64,000 bases of DNA, from the NCBI GenBank assembly GCA_020091685.1, contig CM034608.1, positions 7,688,522 to 7,752,521 of the forward strand, written 5' to 3'. Of this stretch, positions 1-11,780 are shown piece by piece. Position numbers and translations under genes: made by a program. The notes below the pieces were generated by a model. That model was not told the origin of the DNA. It saw only the letters and a list, made by a program, of their open reading frames with translations, and searched no databases. The first letter of the stretch is position 1. Each line of letters begins with the position of its first letter. This DNA is from Lutjanus erythropterus (taxonomy: Eukaryota > Chordata > Actinopteri > Lutjaniformes > Lutjanidae).

Positions 1-3000
1 GCTCTGATTCCATTCAGTGTTAACATAATGAAGAGGTGCTGTTCATTAACCAACCCAACCAGCTCCCTTCAACTCCAGAGTGGTGGATAAATGTAGCACT
101 TTGTTCACTCAGAAAGATGTGAGTATGATCCAGGCAGTGATTAGATTTGTCACCACATTGTAAATGTGAAAAGCAACTCTGATAAACTTGTGTAGAGAAC
201 AGTTTACGAACTACTGCTCGGGCTGTTTTCAGATTTCACACTCACTCAGCCGTTTGTTTCTCTGAATTGCTGCAGACCCTTTTCTAAAACCACAGAGCGG
301 ATCTTTTTTGCCCAACAGAGCCACTCTTCTTCATTTTTAGAAGCCAGTTTGAATCCAGCAGCGTTAGTCATCCCATTTGTTTTTTTGCTTGTTGGCACAA
401 AGAGGTTTCTGACGGCCATGTGGGCCTCTTCAACCCAGCAGCTCAGCCAGACATTTGCTTGTTTTTTTTTCAGGAAGCCTTTGCATAAAAGTCATTTGCT
501 GTGATATTCTGAGCTCTGTTTACAGATAAGTAAGGTGCAGTGGAAGTGCAGTCTGCTGTACTCCGCGACCCTGACAGAAGCAGAGTGGTTTTTGTAAGGC
601 AGGAGTTAATGTTGACACTAATGGAGTTTTGATTCAGCAACACACAGAGGAGAATAGTCTCATATCTGCTGGAAAAATGCCTTTACTTACTTTATTTCAA
701 CTTTTCTCTACTCTTTCTATTGTTAAATGGAGTCGAGCTATAGCAGAGATAAAGTGCGTGACATTTCCAGGTCTTAACTCGGCCGGCTTTTGATCCGGCT
801 TTATCTGATTCCCTCTTTATCGATTGGATGTCAGCGGTGGTCGTTGTTGTTGTTGTTGTTGGTCACGGCGATAAAAGTGCCAATCAGCTTATCATGGCGT
901 TTAACAAACCCCGGGCCAGAGAATGACCTCAGAGATGGATTGGATCCAACAAAACGGACCAGCTTTACCGGATGTCCATTAACTGTAAAATCATGCTTTT
1001 ACAGTAAAAGCACCCTCTCTGCGTCCTCGTGCGCCGCCCTCTCGAGCAGACCTCATTAGCAGGAGACTGCAGGTGTTCCACTCCAGTTGAGTGACGACCG
1101 ATTTCATTAGCTCCCTCAAGTGCCAATCTGCCCTCTAATGCAACTGCCAGAGACAGACTGACTGCTTGCATGCCTCTCGTGTGGTCCCATCGGTTCCCTC
1201 CGTGGCACCCTTGAGCTAAGTAACCGGGACGCGGATGCTTTAGAGGAATTTCCGTGGTAAGCATTGAGGTGATTAAGATTCAGGCAGGGTAGAGCCACAG
1301 TTCACCTTGGGCATTAAACAGTTGTTGGCTCTGCTCAGGCCGGGACACCGGGACAGCTACTGCCGATGATACAGATGGACGAAGAGTTGAGGATGAGAGT
1401 TAAGGAGGAGGAGGAGGGGAAGCCAGCGCTGGGCCTGTTTCTTCCTCCTGTTTCCGTCTCGTACCAACGCAGGCAGACACAGAGCCCGAAGCTGTGACTT
1501 TGAAGTGGTGTCTTTGATTAAGGAGTTAATTAAAGAAAAGCTGCGTGCTAGCGAGCAGATAACTGAGAAAAGAAAAGGAGCGGGCTGAGAGAGGGAGATG
1601 AAAAAAGGAGCAGATATGGAGCAGAGAAGTGATATTGGCAGCTCATCAGTTTTCTGAAGTGGCAGAGTGTTGTTCCTCTGATTGGCAGAGGAGCCAGCTG
1701 ACACACCGGGGACAGATATGAAAGCTGTAAAATTAAAAAAAAACCAAAAAAAAAAACCTGCCACCCACATGTGTGAATGACACAGTTTCTGCCCTGCTGC
1801 AAGCTGTGGTGTGAGCGCCACACAGCTTTAATGATAATGGATGAGGGTAGGACAGCAGGAAGAGGGACGTAGGATGATAATTTATACTTTTGGGATGAGA
1901 GGACTGATGGTTAGTTCAATGTATGTAGGTGTAATTTATGTTCTTGTTCTTTTTCTGTCCGCCTGATCGCTTCCCTGCCCTCGTCTCCTCTCTAACCCGC
2001 CTCCTGCTCCCCTGTCACCTCTGGGTCTTTGTGGTTATCTCTCCCTCCTTCCTCCCAATCCATCACTTCTTCCTCCTACTCTTCCTGTGTTCTCCTCCTC
2101 CTTCCTCGTTTCTGCATCCCTGCCTCTTTCCTCACATCTTTTCCTCCTTCCTCACAACCTCCCCATCACATCTCCTTCACCCTCCCCCTCCAAAAACCCC
2201 TCCTCCTCCTCATTCCTAACTCTCTTCCTTTTTTTTCATGTTATTCTTGTCATTCTTTTCTCATTTTCCCCTCCTCCTTTCTACCCTCTTCTTCTTCTTC
2301 TCTATCATCTTCTCCCCACCACTCCATTTTCTATAAAATCCTATATCACAGCTGGTGCCATCATTCTCCCTGACCTATTCTTCACCTCTTTGATTTTCTT
2401 CCCCGTCATCATTTCCCTCTCACTCCATCACCCAAGAATTGAAAAATAAAATCAGTTACTATAAAAATACAATAAATTAATTTTAGAGGAGAATTCAGTA
2501 ATATATCTACTGTAATAAATCAGAAAAATGACCATGACCATCCTCCTGAAATTTCCATTCCAGGCCTGAATGACTGTTATTGTTCACCCATTTCATGTTA
2601 GAGTTCAAACTAATGCAGAATGTTTGCCAATTAGTTAATTTCTGTTAATGAGTCAGAAGCAATCACTAATTTTTGTTTAGAGGGAGTAGATGTTGATAAC
2701 AGTTCAATTGAGCAATATGTTAATGAGTCTGACAGGCAGTAAGGCAGGCAGTCACTAAACTTCAATTCCAGAGTGTGTATTTTCAGAGTAGTGGGCTTTT
2801 GTTTTCATTGACAGACAATTGAATGTTATAAACAGCTGATCAACTTACATTTTAGGATTTGTCATTACTTGTTATTTTGCACTTGTCTTGCCCTCCTGCG
2901 TTGTTCCTGCTGCCTGCCTGAACTTCCTCAAGCCTAGGCAGGAGGGGGAAAGGTGGAAGGGGGAAACAACTCGTAGTTGTTACATATTACTTCTTTAAAA

Positions 3001-3046
3001 ACTATATTAAAAAGTATTCTCTATCTCCTGTCTTTTTCTTTTCCAG
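1..3046 (+). other. whrn: whrn intron (3' portion)
   Basis: No exon-like segment is seen here. The stretch lies between the unseen PDZ2-side exons and the HHD2 exon. It holds a short (TTG)n run near 842-862, a long pyrimidine-rich tract near 1960-2430 and otherwise unique-looking AT-leaning sequence. It ends in a pyrimidine tract with a TTCCAG acceptor at 3041-3046. Confidence 0.75.
1960..2430 (+). repeat. pyrimidine-rich low-complexity tract
   Basis: About 470 bases are dominated by C and T, with repeated TCCTCCTTCCTC-like units and only scattered purines. Several open frames across it encode only Ser/Phe/Leu/Pro-rich text and are compositional artefacts. The other strand is a polypurine tract. 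Confidence 0.7.
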
Positions 3047-3259
3047 CCTGGGTTTTATAAAGGTGTGGCAGGCTCTCAGGTGACCCTGTCTAGCCTGGTG
3101 AACCAGTCGCGGGCCATGCTGGAGGAGCAGGCGCGCCACTTGCTGACGGAGGCGGAGCGGCAAACCATGGGCTACTACGTGGAGGAGTACCGGGACGGAC
3201 ACATCGGTGTGGAGCAGCTAGTCGTGGCGCTGTTCGAGCTGCTCAACACGCACGCAAAG
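3047..3259 (+). CDS. whrn: whirlin coding exon: harmonin-homology domain 2, first part
   Basis: This 213-nt phase-0 exon encodes 71 residues starting PGFYKGVAGSQVTLSS and ending LFELLNTHAK. The acceptor is TTCCAG and the donor AAG|GTAAAG. The helical text (residues 10-70) matches whirlin HHD2, a five-helix bundle of the type that in HHD-containing proteins mediates protein-protein contacts. A GTG inside the exon is not a start; the frame enters from the upstream intron. The match to whirlin is nearly word for word from memory of the mammalian protein, so identity is very secure. Confidence 0.97.
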
Positions 3260-5509
3260 GTAAAGGCTGAAGAGGCTTGAGAAAAAAAAAAGATCAAAAG
3301 AGAACCAGTTTCCTTTTATTCAGAACTCTGTACTCTTGTACTGTCTGCATGTGTGATCGCTGTGAGCTTTGAATTGAAGTTGTCTGAGCTCTTCTGAGAT
3401 TTATGCCCGAGTTTTTTTACCCCCAGTGCTGTTTTGTTTTTCCTTCCTCCCTGGCTCTTAAAAGTCTTTTGATTTTCTCACAGTCTGCAGTAGTTCACCT
3501 TGTAAAAAACACAATAAATCAAAGGGATTTTATTTCCAATTTCTCAAGTACACGGCTGTATCATACACCCACAGAAAGCTTTTCCAGCTGCCTTGTACTG
3601 TATGTACAGCTTTTGTACAACTTTCTTACCGGATGGGTTGTTTTTGGTTTCGTTTTTGTGAATTGTACAAAAATACAAGAGGAATTCATCTAAAATTTGA
3701 GTTTCATTATGGTGCAAATATAAAGGGTAACTTTGGTATTTTTCAACCTGGACCATATTTACCCATGTTTTTGTGTGGAAATAACTAATGGGGTCAACAA
3801 ATTTTGAGATCGGTCCGGTATTGAGCGAGACTGCTGCAGCCGTCAGCCGTGAAACAGGCTACAGTGTAATCCTTATGAGCCATCAAATATCCATTAAAAG
3901 TGCTTGTTTTGCTGCTGACAGGCTCAGATTCTGACAAAGCTATGGAGAAGATCCCTACAGAGACACACCTTTGTTAAAGGTCCAGTGTCTAAAATTTATG
4001 GGCAAAATATGGCAGAAATGCAGTATATTATTTATTAGTATGTTTCATTAGTGTGTATGAACTGGTCCTCCTCCAGATCAATATATATGTATATATTGTG
4101 TTTGTAACCAGAAACAATAGATTAGCTCTTGCCATTAGACTCCATATACAGAAACTGTAATTTTCTCTTCACCCCTATTAGTCACTTAGACACAAAAATG
4201 GGTCCAGGCTGAAACATACCAAAGTTACCCTTTAATCCTGCCACATGAATGACTAAATAACTCAGTATAATGATTTAAAGTAATTTTATTGTTTAAATCA
4301 CCATAAAATACAGTTTTGCCCAGAATGAAGGAGCTCCAGAGTTATGAACGGGACCATCGCTGCTATTTCTTTTAACAGTTATATTTGTATTAGGACACAT
4401 GATTTATAACTGTTGTTGACACCAAGCATTCTGACACTGTGCATTAACTAATTATAAGTTATAAACACACACATTTCCTTTCTGTTCAGAACAGGTTCAG
4501 GCTCATGGTCGAGCTGTCAGACCGTTTCTGTATTGTTTATACTGAAATTCGACTATCTTAGCAAATGTCAGATAAATGTTGATCAGGGTTGATTTAAATA
4601 TGGATTTGGAGATAATTAAACTATCATTTAAACCCAGACTTTCAGGGATAGTTTAGATGATTTGAAGTTAGATTCTTATCTATAGTTAGTGTAGTATCTG
4701 AAGTACATGTTGGTTGACACGCCTCCAGTTTGGAGAAGCAGAGAGTAGCAGCACAGAGGTTAAGTAATGTACTGGTCAGGGTCAGCAGCAAAATCTATTT
4801 TAGCCATCTAAAAATGATAATCAAAATTGATTTAAGTGTGTGCTGTACTCCACTGTAAACCACTGTCATATAAGCCAGATATCACTGTCTTTCAATCCAC
4901 CACTCTCTTTTTCCAAATTATACCTCGCAGAACACAGGATTTTCTGTTCTACTGCTGCTTTGATAGGTTTGTTTGTTTGTATTATTGATTGCAAATTAAC
5001 TTTTGAAAACACTAAAGTTACACAGTAAAACAAATAAACTAACTGATCCAGGCAGCTTTAGATGTGTAACTCCTGTGCTCTGTGAGGTAAAATGATTGTT
5101 TTTCTGAAAGAAGTGCGCTTCGATTGGAGAGAGAAATTTCTGGCTTACATAACAGCAGTTTCCCCTCAGAAAAGGCTGTCCAATGGCAAGGCAGAATTGT
5201 GAAAATATTCTAAATATAGCACAAATGTGAAGTTTTTAGCCTTTTTAAGTGGCCAAAGTACCTTTTGTTGCCGACCTTGTTGTGTACAGTTGCTTAGCTT
5301 CCTTTTTCTCCAAACTGGGGGCAGGTTGACCATCATTTACCATCCCTTTAAAAACCTGTTCAGTTTAAAATATGGGTTAACACTCTGGTGCACTCTGGTA
5401 AACTGTGATTTAATCCTGGTTTAAGGATTATTTTAGTTGGTATTGGTCTGTAACATCAAACCATTGCTTCCCCTGTTGTTTCTCCCCCTCTGCACCTTCC
5501 TCTCCTCAG
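3260..5509 (+). other. whrn: whrn intron
   Basis: 2.25-kb intron between the two HHD2-region exons. It contains a complete-looking MITE with long terminal inverted repeats (3721-4234). The remainder is AT-leaning with no gene-like content. It ends in a strong pyrimidine tract and CTCCTCAG acceptor. Confidence 0.85.
3721..4234. mobile_element. MITE with about 30-bp terminal inverted repeats
   Basis: The left end reads TAAAGGGTAACTTTGGTATT and continues TTTCAACCTGGACC. The right end is its imperfect inverted repeat, closing in ACCAAAGTTACCCTTTA. The 514-bp body has no coding capacity. Inside, from about 3974, is a second fish-repeat signature beginning TTAAAGGTCCAGTGTCTAAA, so one element may be inserted in another. 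The superfamily is not determined. Confidence 0.75.
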
Positions 5510-5731
5510 TTCTCTCTGCTGTCAGAGGTGCGAGGTCTGGTCACCCCACAGGACCTGGAGCATTTCGACGGGCTGGTGCTGCGACGTGAAATTCAGGCTC
5601 TAAAGGCACGTCAGGGGACAGCTGGAGCCACAGCGCTCCAAACAGACTCCCTGTCCATGGTGTCATACCCCGACACGCTGACCTCGTCCTCAGCCAGCTT
5701 CATGACCAACACCACCCTCAGCTCTGCTCGG
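5510..5731 (+). CDS. whrn: whirlin coding exon: HHD2 end and serine-rich linker
   Basis: This 222-nt phase-0 exon encodes 74 residues beginning FSLLSEVRGLVTPQDLEHFD and ending NTTLSSAR. The first 30 residues complete HHD2 (LVLRREIQALKARQ). The rest is the Ser/Thr-rich linker with a DSLSMVSYPDT motif, close to the mammalian DTYSMVSYSDT. Acceptor CTCCTCAG, donor CGG|GTAGGC. Confidence 0.96.
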
Positions 5732-6306
5732 GTAGGCTGGCGTTATTACTGCAGTTTGATAGTTATCTGACTGTTCTTGATTTAATGTGTACACCTGGGT
5801 TTTCTTTTATATCTGAGAATTATTGGGTACATGGAAAAATAAAATGTGTCCCATCTGGACAGTTTTGGGTGAAAAAGTTTGCTCTCTTTGCTTAAAATAA
5901 ATATTCCGTGTACTGCGTTTACTTGAGATTCCAGTCTGGTGCAAATAATTTTGATGGATGCACCTGAGTTTTGCTGCTGTCTGTCTGTTTGAATTATGAT
6001 TAGTTCCTTCTGTGTTAGACTGTCTGCTCACTCTTCCTTCCTGTTGACTGTGTGTGTGTGTGTGTGTGAGGCAGGGAGGTTATTGTGATATATTTCCATG
6101 GATTATATCAGATTCTGCTATAGAAAAAGATCCTGCTCTGGTGTGGACTTTGTCGGACTGAACAATGACACGTTTCAGTGCCTTCCTGTTGAGATCGAAA
6201 AGTCGTTCGGCTGATATTTGATAGGTTGTGTTTTTCTTCCACCTCAATAACCCCCCCATCACTTCCACCTCACCCCAACCTCCCCCCCCATCCCTCCCCT
6301 CTGTAG
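5732..6306 (+). other. whrn: whrn intron upstream of the microexon
   Basis: 575-bp intron holding a short (GT)n run near 6047-6069. It ends in C-rich pyrimidine tracts (about 6230-6300) directly before the microexon acceptor. Confidence 0.8.
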
Positions 6307-6339
6307 GAAAGGCTGCTGTGGCTGATAGATATGATGGAG
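6307..6339 (+). CDS. whrn: whirlin 33-nt in-frame microexon
   Basis: Eleven codons, ERLLWLIDMME, are flanked by a strong pyrimidine tract with CTGTAG acceptor and a GAG|GTAGGA donor. The segment is phase 0 on both sides and sits exactly between two phase-0 exons, so inclusion or skipping keeps the frame. The main human protein, as I remember it, reads directly from SSAR into NTLDLE, so this exon is probably alternative. The strongly hydrophobic LLWLIDMM text is unlike the surrounding polar linker and could form a short helix. It could still be a chance match, but splice sites plus phase make it likely real. Confidence 0.68.
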
Positions 6340-7004
6340 GTAGGACTCACCGCTGAAAGTGATGAATGCTTTCCAACACAAACCCACACATGCAGGATGC
6401 ACTCTAAACACGGAGACGTAAAGTTCCCTGTGGGAAGATGTGTACCAGACACACATACACATACACTCTGACTCTCACCTTGGTTTGTGGTTTTGCAGTG
6501 AATTTGTTTGCAGTGTTTTTCTTCTTTCTCCATTTTGATTTGGATGAAAAATGTGGTGCTTTTAAAGAAAGTGATGTCTCTGTCCACAGTCCTAATGATT
6601 CACAGTGTGACTGTACAAGAAGTCTCTGGCTGTTTTTATGGGGGTGAGATCACTGTCATAAAGAGACAAAAATAATAGCTAAATTTGGCAAATATGGTTA
6701 CTTTTAAATAAGTTTTACAAAAATGTATTTTCAGAAAATGAATGTGCATGCCATCTTTGTAAATAACATCAGGTATGCCATATATTTTGCTCAGAATAAT
6801 TCAACCAGGGGTTCATTTGCATTGCATTTCCTTCCCCCCTCATGCTTTACTCAATTCTATTATGGAAAACTTTCACAAGAGGAGTTTGTTTAATATAAAC
6901 TCTGGTGATCTTTGTGTCCTCTTGTAGCAGGAAACCTTTTAGTGAATGGGAATATAAAATGCAAGTGAAATTTCATTCAAATGCTAAAATCCTAGAATTG
7001 CTCT

Positions 7005-7842
7005 ATAAAGGGTAAAGTAACCCCAAAAATCAAAGATATATATTTTTCCTCTTACCCACAGTGCTGTTTATCCATCTAGATAACTATAATGGAACTAGAT
7101 GGCACTCGGCATCTAGTGACAGGAATGTATCATGAGGCTGGTGCTCATGACACTGTTGGATGTAAACATTGATGGCGTCTGAACTGTAACCTGTCATCCA
7201 TTCATGCTGAATCTGCACAGTGATATGGTTGGCAGCTGTAGTTCAGTAGAAAGAAAGTAGTTCCTACATGCTCACGACAAAGTCTATGGATTATCTTGCA
7301 TAACCAGGTCATCAATTCTGGAAAGAGCTATATGTTAGCTGCATATTATTAAAACATACTGGCCAGTTAGCTGTATTATTGTCCAAGGTGTACAGAGGAT
7401 TGTTGTTATTTCATGAGCAAGAGACTCTGACTTTCCGTCCACCTCAGAAATAGTCTCACATAGCCAGACCTCTCTCCACAGCACTCACTGCTGGAGAGAC
7501 ATCAGGCTGTACACATATACATTCTGCTTGAGGAGAAAAACCGTGAGCTAAACCCAAGATGCATCTCTGTGTCAGGAGGCGAACTCTGGCATTAAAATAA
7601 CTACATCACTGCAAAACAAAAGGTAGTTTTACATTCGTACTATTAACGTCCCAGGTGTTAATTTGTTGTTTTCAAGTTGTAGATTGCAGCTTGGTAGTTG
7701 TTCTTGTTTCTCGAGTGCTCTCTATTAGCTAAAGGGTCCATTATCTGAAGAAAGCTGGAAGAGCCCCGATCTAGACAGATGAGTAGCACTACAAGTAAGG
7801 GGAAAATATGTATTTTTGGTTTTAGGGTAAACTGTTCTTTTA
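7005..7842. mobile_element. decayed MITE of the (TTAA)AAGGGacAGTTcACCCC family
   Basis: The left end is ATAAAGGGTAAAGTAACCCC followed by AAAAATCAAA. The right end is the imperfect inverted repeat, TTTTTGGTTTTAGGGTAAAC plus TGTTCTTTTA. Internal phrases (GGAACTAGATGGCACT; GAGTAGCACTACAAG) recur in the copies at 57912-58430 and near 24156, which links all three to one family. Confidence 0.7.
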
Positions 7843-8517
7843 CAAAAAAAAGTTGCTACCTTGACCTTTTTTTAAATTTTTTGAGTGTTTTGAAAATATT
7901 GAAAAGTGTTACATATTAAGACACTTTAGTGTTTTATTTAATGTATGTACTGTCTTTGTATCAGCCACACTTGTTTTTTGTTTTCAAATTTCTGGTGTTT
8001 TAATTCTTTTTGTAACTTTCAGTTTTTTCATGTGTGTACAAACAGATTGATAGACCCACTACATTACATCCTGTAGCCACTCCTCAGAGTGAAACTTGCT
8101 CAAACCATGTAACTCTTCTTCACATTTGATCTGATTTATTTTTACATTTATTTAAAATTGGGACACATCTACCCTGACCCGTCCCCCGGCCCCATATGTT
8201 CTGGTTAAGTGTTTAACAATATCTGTTGTTTACTGGAAAACTTTTTGTTCACATCACTTTACACAGGTGCCAACAATTCAAAACCAAATGTCTTTGCATG
8301 TGGTATATTTGTCAGCACGCAAGTGTTTGGTTTTGGATAAATATGAGTGATTGCACAGTTGTCCACAAACTAACACACATGCAGCGTCTAAGCGGACAGC
8401 GGAGATAAGCTGTTGACTGTCTGCAGATTTTTCCACCAAACAGTCCTCCTCATTCAGATGCCTCAGATGGGTTTCTCTGCCTTTTTGCTTTCCCCTCAGA
8501 GAAGCGACATTTACGTT

Positions 8518-8800
8518 TGTGTGTGCATGTGAGCGTGTGTGTGTGTGTGTGTGTGTACTTGTCTGCATTCTTCCCGTGTGTCTGTTTGTGCTGTTTTGGA
8601 CCCATGGGTGACTGCTACCACTGCTGTGTTAAGCAGATTAGAGAGCTGGGTGGGTTTGGGAGGATAACAACACTGAATTTCTGGGCCACACTGAAAACCA
8701 GGTACATAGTCAACTGCATACCAATGCTTGTGCACACACACGCGCACACACACATATCATACACAAACACACACATGTTATAGAAATAAACATACACACA
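8518..8800. repeat. GT and CA dinucleotide clusters
   Basis: A GT run near 8518-8556 is followed at about 8727-8800 by imperfect CA runs. Open frames in both directions here (His/Thr or Val/Cys repeats) are microsatellite translations. Confidence 0.85.
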
Positions 8801-9526
8801 CAGTTGCAGCTTGGATACTCACTTGCTGGCCAAACACAATGTTGGTGTTGGATGATTCTGCAGAACCTCAGATTACATTCAGTGACAATGGGGTTTTTTT
8901 TTATATCACATTATTTGGACTAATATCTTTGGATATCAATTTACAGTGTGGTTGATATATAAGTTTAGGTTTAAAACAACCCTAAAGAAACATCCAGCAT
9001 TAATTGTAGATCTGTAAAAAATATTTCATAAATAAAAGAATTCTGTTTTGCTTTTCTGTAAAGACTTAGAACAATATAAAAATATCCTTCTGTTGAAGGG
9101 AATAATCTTGGTGCATTAATTCAGTGACTGATTAAGGTAGATGCAACCTTTAACAATGCCAAGGTAATCATGGAGCTGACTTTTTCCAAATGCTAATGAG
9201 AAACTTCAGATAGAACAATAATAACATATTCAGATTCGGGTGCATCCCTACTTCTTACTCATACCTGGAGCCAAATGCTAACACCAATGCATCACATTGC
9301 GTTTTTCTTCACTATTTTGGGTCTGACTGCAGCCTGGCTCAGATCAAACACTGCACGGCCACCAGCAGCCATGAAACACCGTCGACAACCATCTGTAGGG
9401 AGATCAGTAATCACAATTGCTTCCACTGTTGTTGCAGTTTAATGTCTGTTACATCCTGCCATGCTCCCTTCAAGTCATTTGTTTCACTCTACTCAATTCA
9501 CAGAAAATGCCAAACAATTCATGGTA

Positions 9527-9881
9527 ATTAGGGCTGGATATTGGTTATTTATTACCCAGTAATAATAATAACAATAATAATAATAACCCAGTCAAACCAT
9601 ACCTGAAAACAATCCTTTCTGTACCCAGGAACAATGTATGTAGAAAGAAATGACTATTTGAATGGGTTTGTCACAACCAATTGGAAAAAGCATTTATCAT
9701 TTCAATGTGTGATGGGGCCACTACCACAGCAGCTACAACCCATATAGTCTGTGGTGTGTGAGATGCCACCAAGACTCCTGAAGGCTTCATGTTAAAAAAG
9801 GTATCAAATGAAATACTCACTTTGGGGGTACTGGTATTGATGCTGGTATAATATTTTTTTAAACAATACCCAGCCCTATTA
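9527..9881. mobile_element. small TIR element with TAGGGCTGG ends
   Basis: The left end reads TTAGGGCTGGATATTGG and the right end CAATACCCAGCCCTATT, an imperfect inverted repeat about 350 bp apart. GGGCTGGGTATTG-type ends are common in fish repeats. There is a short (AATAAT)n run just inside the left end. No coding capacity. Confidence 0.55.
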
Positions 9882-9980
9882 TTCTTGCACAATGAAATAC
9901 CATTTAAGGCAGGTGCTGGAACAATAGAAGACAGCAATGAAAACATGGAAAAAAAGGTCTGCACACTGTAGCTCCCTTAA

Positions 9981-10058
9981 GTGCAATTTATTGGCACATC
10001 CATAACGTTACGAGCTACTGCTTTTCTTCAGACTTGAGGATGTGCCAATAAATTGCAC
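9981..10058. repeat. perfect 21-bp inverted repeat (hairpin)
   Basis: The arm 9981-10001 (GTGCAATTTATTGGCACATC plus C) has an exact reverse complement at 10038-10058, separated by 36 bases. A similar arrangement is found in fish repeats. It could be a short foldback element or the end of a larger one. Confidence 0.7.
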
Positions 10059-11705
10059 TCATACAAAATGAATCAGAGCTGCCTAGCTCAGCATGTTTGG
10101 TCTGGATTGTACAACATTTGTCTTTAACGTTGCTCACCATGCCAATTCAGGCGATCATGGCACCTTAAATTCCTGCTGTGAAGTAACCGAGAGACGTGTC
10201 AGACTACATGTAGAGCCAGTTATAGCTTGCAGTCTGTCAACAGGCATAACAGAGTCATTGCCAATGGCATCTGACGTGTCACGGAGCATGTCGTAGACAT
10301 CAAACTAGGAAAAATAGTGGCAAGCAGATATTTAAATGTACAACTATCAAAGTCTACAACTTATTTAAAAAAATCAAATACACAAAGTAGTAATAATTAA
10401 TAAAATCAAATAAGAATCATGGTTGTCTCAGTTCATGTACTATTCAAGAAACCTTTCAAATCCAAAATATATATTTGCTTAGAAATGAAATGACAGCATT
10501 TTGCCAGGCTGTTACAATTACTTAGAGTGCCACCGCTGGAAATGGCATGTTATTAAGACACTATGTGTAGATAACAAAACTGGGATGCGTTCTGGGACAT
10601 GCAATTTATGGACACCGTACTTCTGTAACACAGCATGGAATTCTATTGCACAAATCATATTCATTGCAAGCTCTCGTGGGCCACAGGAAATGAGGTGCCG
10701 GGCTGAATTTGGCACGTGAGTCTTGAGTTTGACGCAGGGGGCCAGAATTGTGATACACTTGTCTTTTTGTTGTGAGGTGTCACAGATGCAGAATTGGTTG
10801 CTTCCCATAATAACAAACAGCTCAGGGCGGGTTGTCCTTCATGATGCACCACACCTGTCAGATCTAGAAATTAATGATCTGATACTGTTTTAACTGATCG
10901 CTGCAGTCATACATGCTCTGGTGTTCTGCAGAATCACCTAAAATGATTCCTGGGTAGACTGAGTTACACACACAATCCCTGTGGATGCTGACTGTGGATG
11001 AACACCATCATATGTTCGCGCAGACCTGGCACGCTCTGAGTGCTTACAGTGCAGAGCAGCGTCTCCGCATGTAGAAAGTCGATTGACTCTTGTGATAAAT
11101 AAATTGTCTCTAAGTGCTCCCCGTGCAGCAGCGAGGGGTAATTAAGCTGAATTGATGAGGCTTTTGTTTTGGTTTAGTGGCAGAGTTAAATGAAGGGCAA
11201 CGTTTCTCTGAACTCGGCTCCTCTGCTCCGAAATCACTCACAGATCTGCCACAAATTACCTCCTCTCTCCACCACGGCCGTGGGATTGAGCTGCCAAATC
11301 CTGCTTTGAACTGAGCTGATGGTTCTTTATCGATTTCACAGCATGTGTGTTTAGCTTGTGGAAGAAGACATGATAGCTGTGTGTGAGTGTGTGTGACTGT
11401 GTGTGTGCATGCTTTATTTGCTTGCCTTCCTTTTAAACGCTGAGGTTGGCAAGCAAACACAAACAGCTATTGACATCGTTCCTTTTTTTCTAGGGGACGT
11501 GGAACATCCACCGAATCTAATTCGGCATATGTTCTGGGACAAACACACATCTGTGTTTAACATCTGCTCACAAGCCTTCTCTCTGTCACTTTAATCACTC
11601 TCTTCCTCCTCCTTCCTCCTCTCTATTTTTCTGTCTTTCCTCTTTTCCATTACCTTCCCCTACACCCACCTCATGTCCCTCTCATTTCTTTCCTGCATCT
11701 CTCAG

Positions 11706-11780
11706 AACGACAGCGTGGTGGAGAGTAATGAGGATGTTCCTCCGGAGAGTCTGAACACGCTGCTGACCGACATCTCTCTG
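11706..11780 (+). CDS. whrn: whirlin coding exon: acidic linker
   Basis: This 75-nt phase-0 exon encodes 25 residues, NDSVVESNEDVPPESLNTLL followed by TDISL. Acceptor CTCTCAG, donor CTG|GTGAGC. Position and the ending LLTDISL|DDVQST parallel the mammalian NALPDVS|VDDVRST stretch of the linker. It is acidic and probably disordered. Confidence 0.93.

Larger units (their letters stand above)
6340..11705 (+). other. whrn: whrn intron with several repeats
   Basis: 5.4-kb intron. It holds a TTAA-type element (7005-7842), GT/CA microsatellites (about 8518-8560 and 8727-8800), a small TIR element (about 9527-9881), a perfect 21-bp hairpin (9981-10058) and a stretch with protein-like text on the minus strand (about 10090-10860). 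The last 120 bases are pyrimidine-rich. Confidence 0.8.

Noticed and set aside
1357..1821. 154-codon minus-strand open frame
   Set aside because: Low-complexity Ser/Leu/Phe text with a poly-A derived FFF run; no family resemblance and antisense in a whrn intron.
1938..2449. Three overlapping + strand open frames of 93-120 codons
   Set aside because: All are translations of the pyrimidine-rich tract and consist mainly of Ser, Phe, Leu and Pro; no conserved motif.
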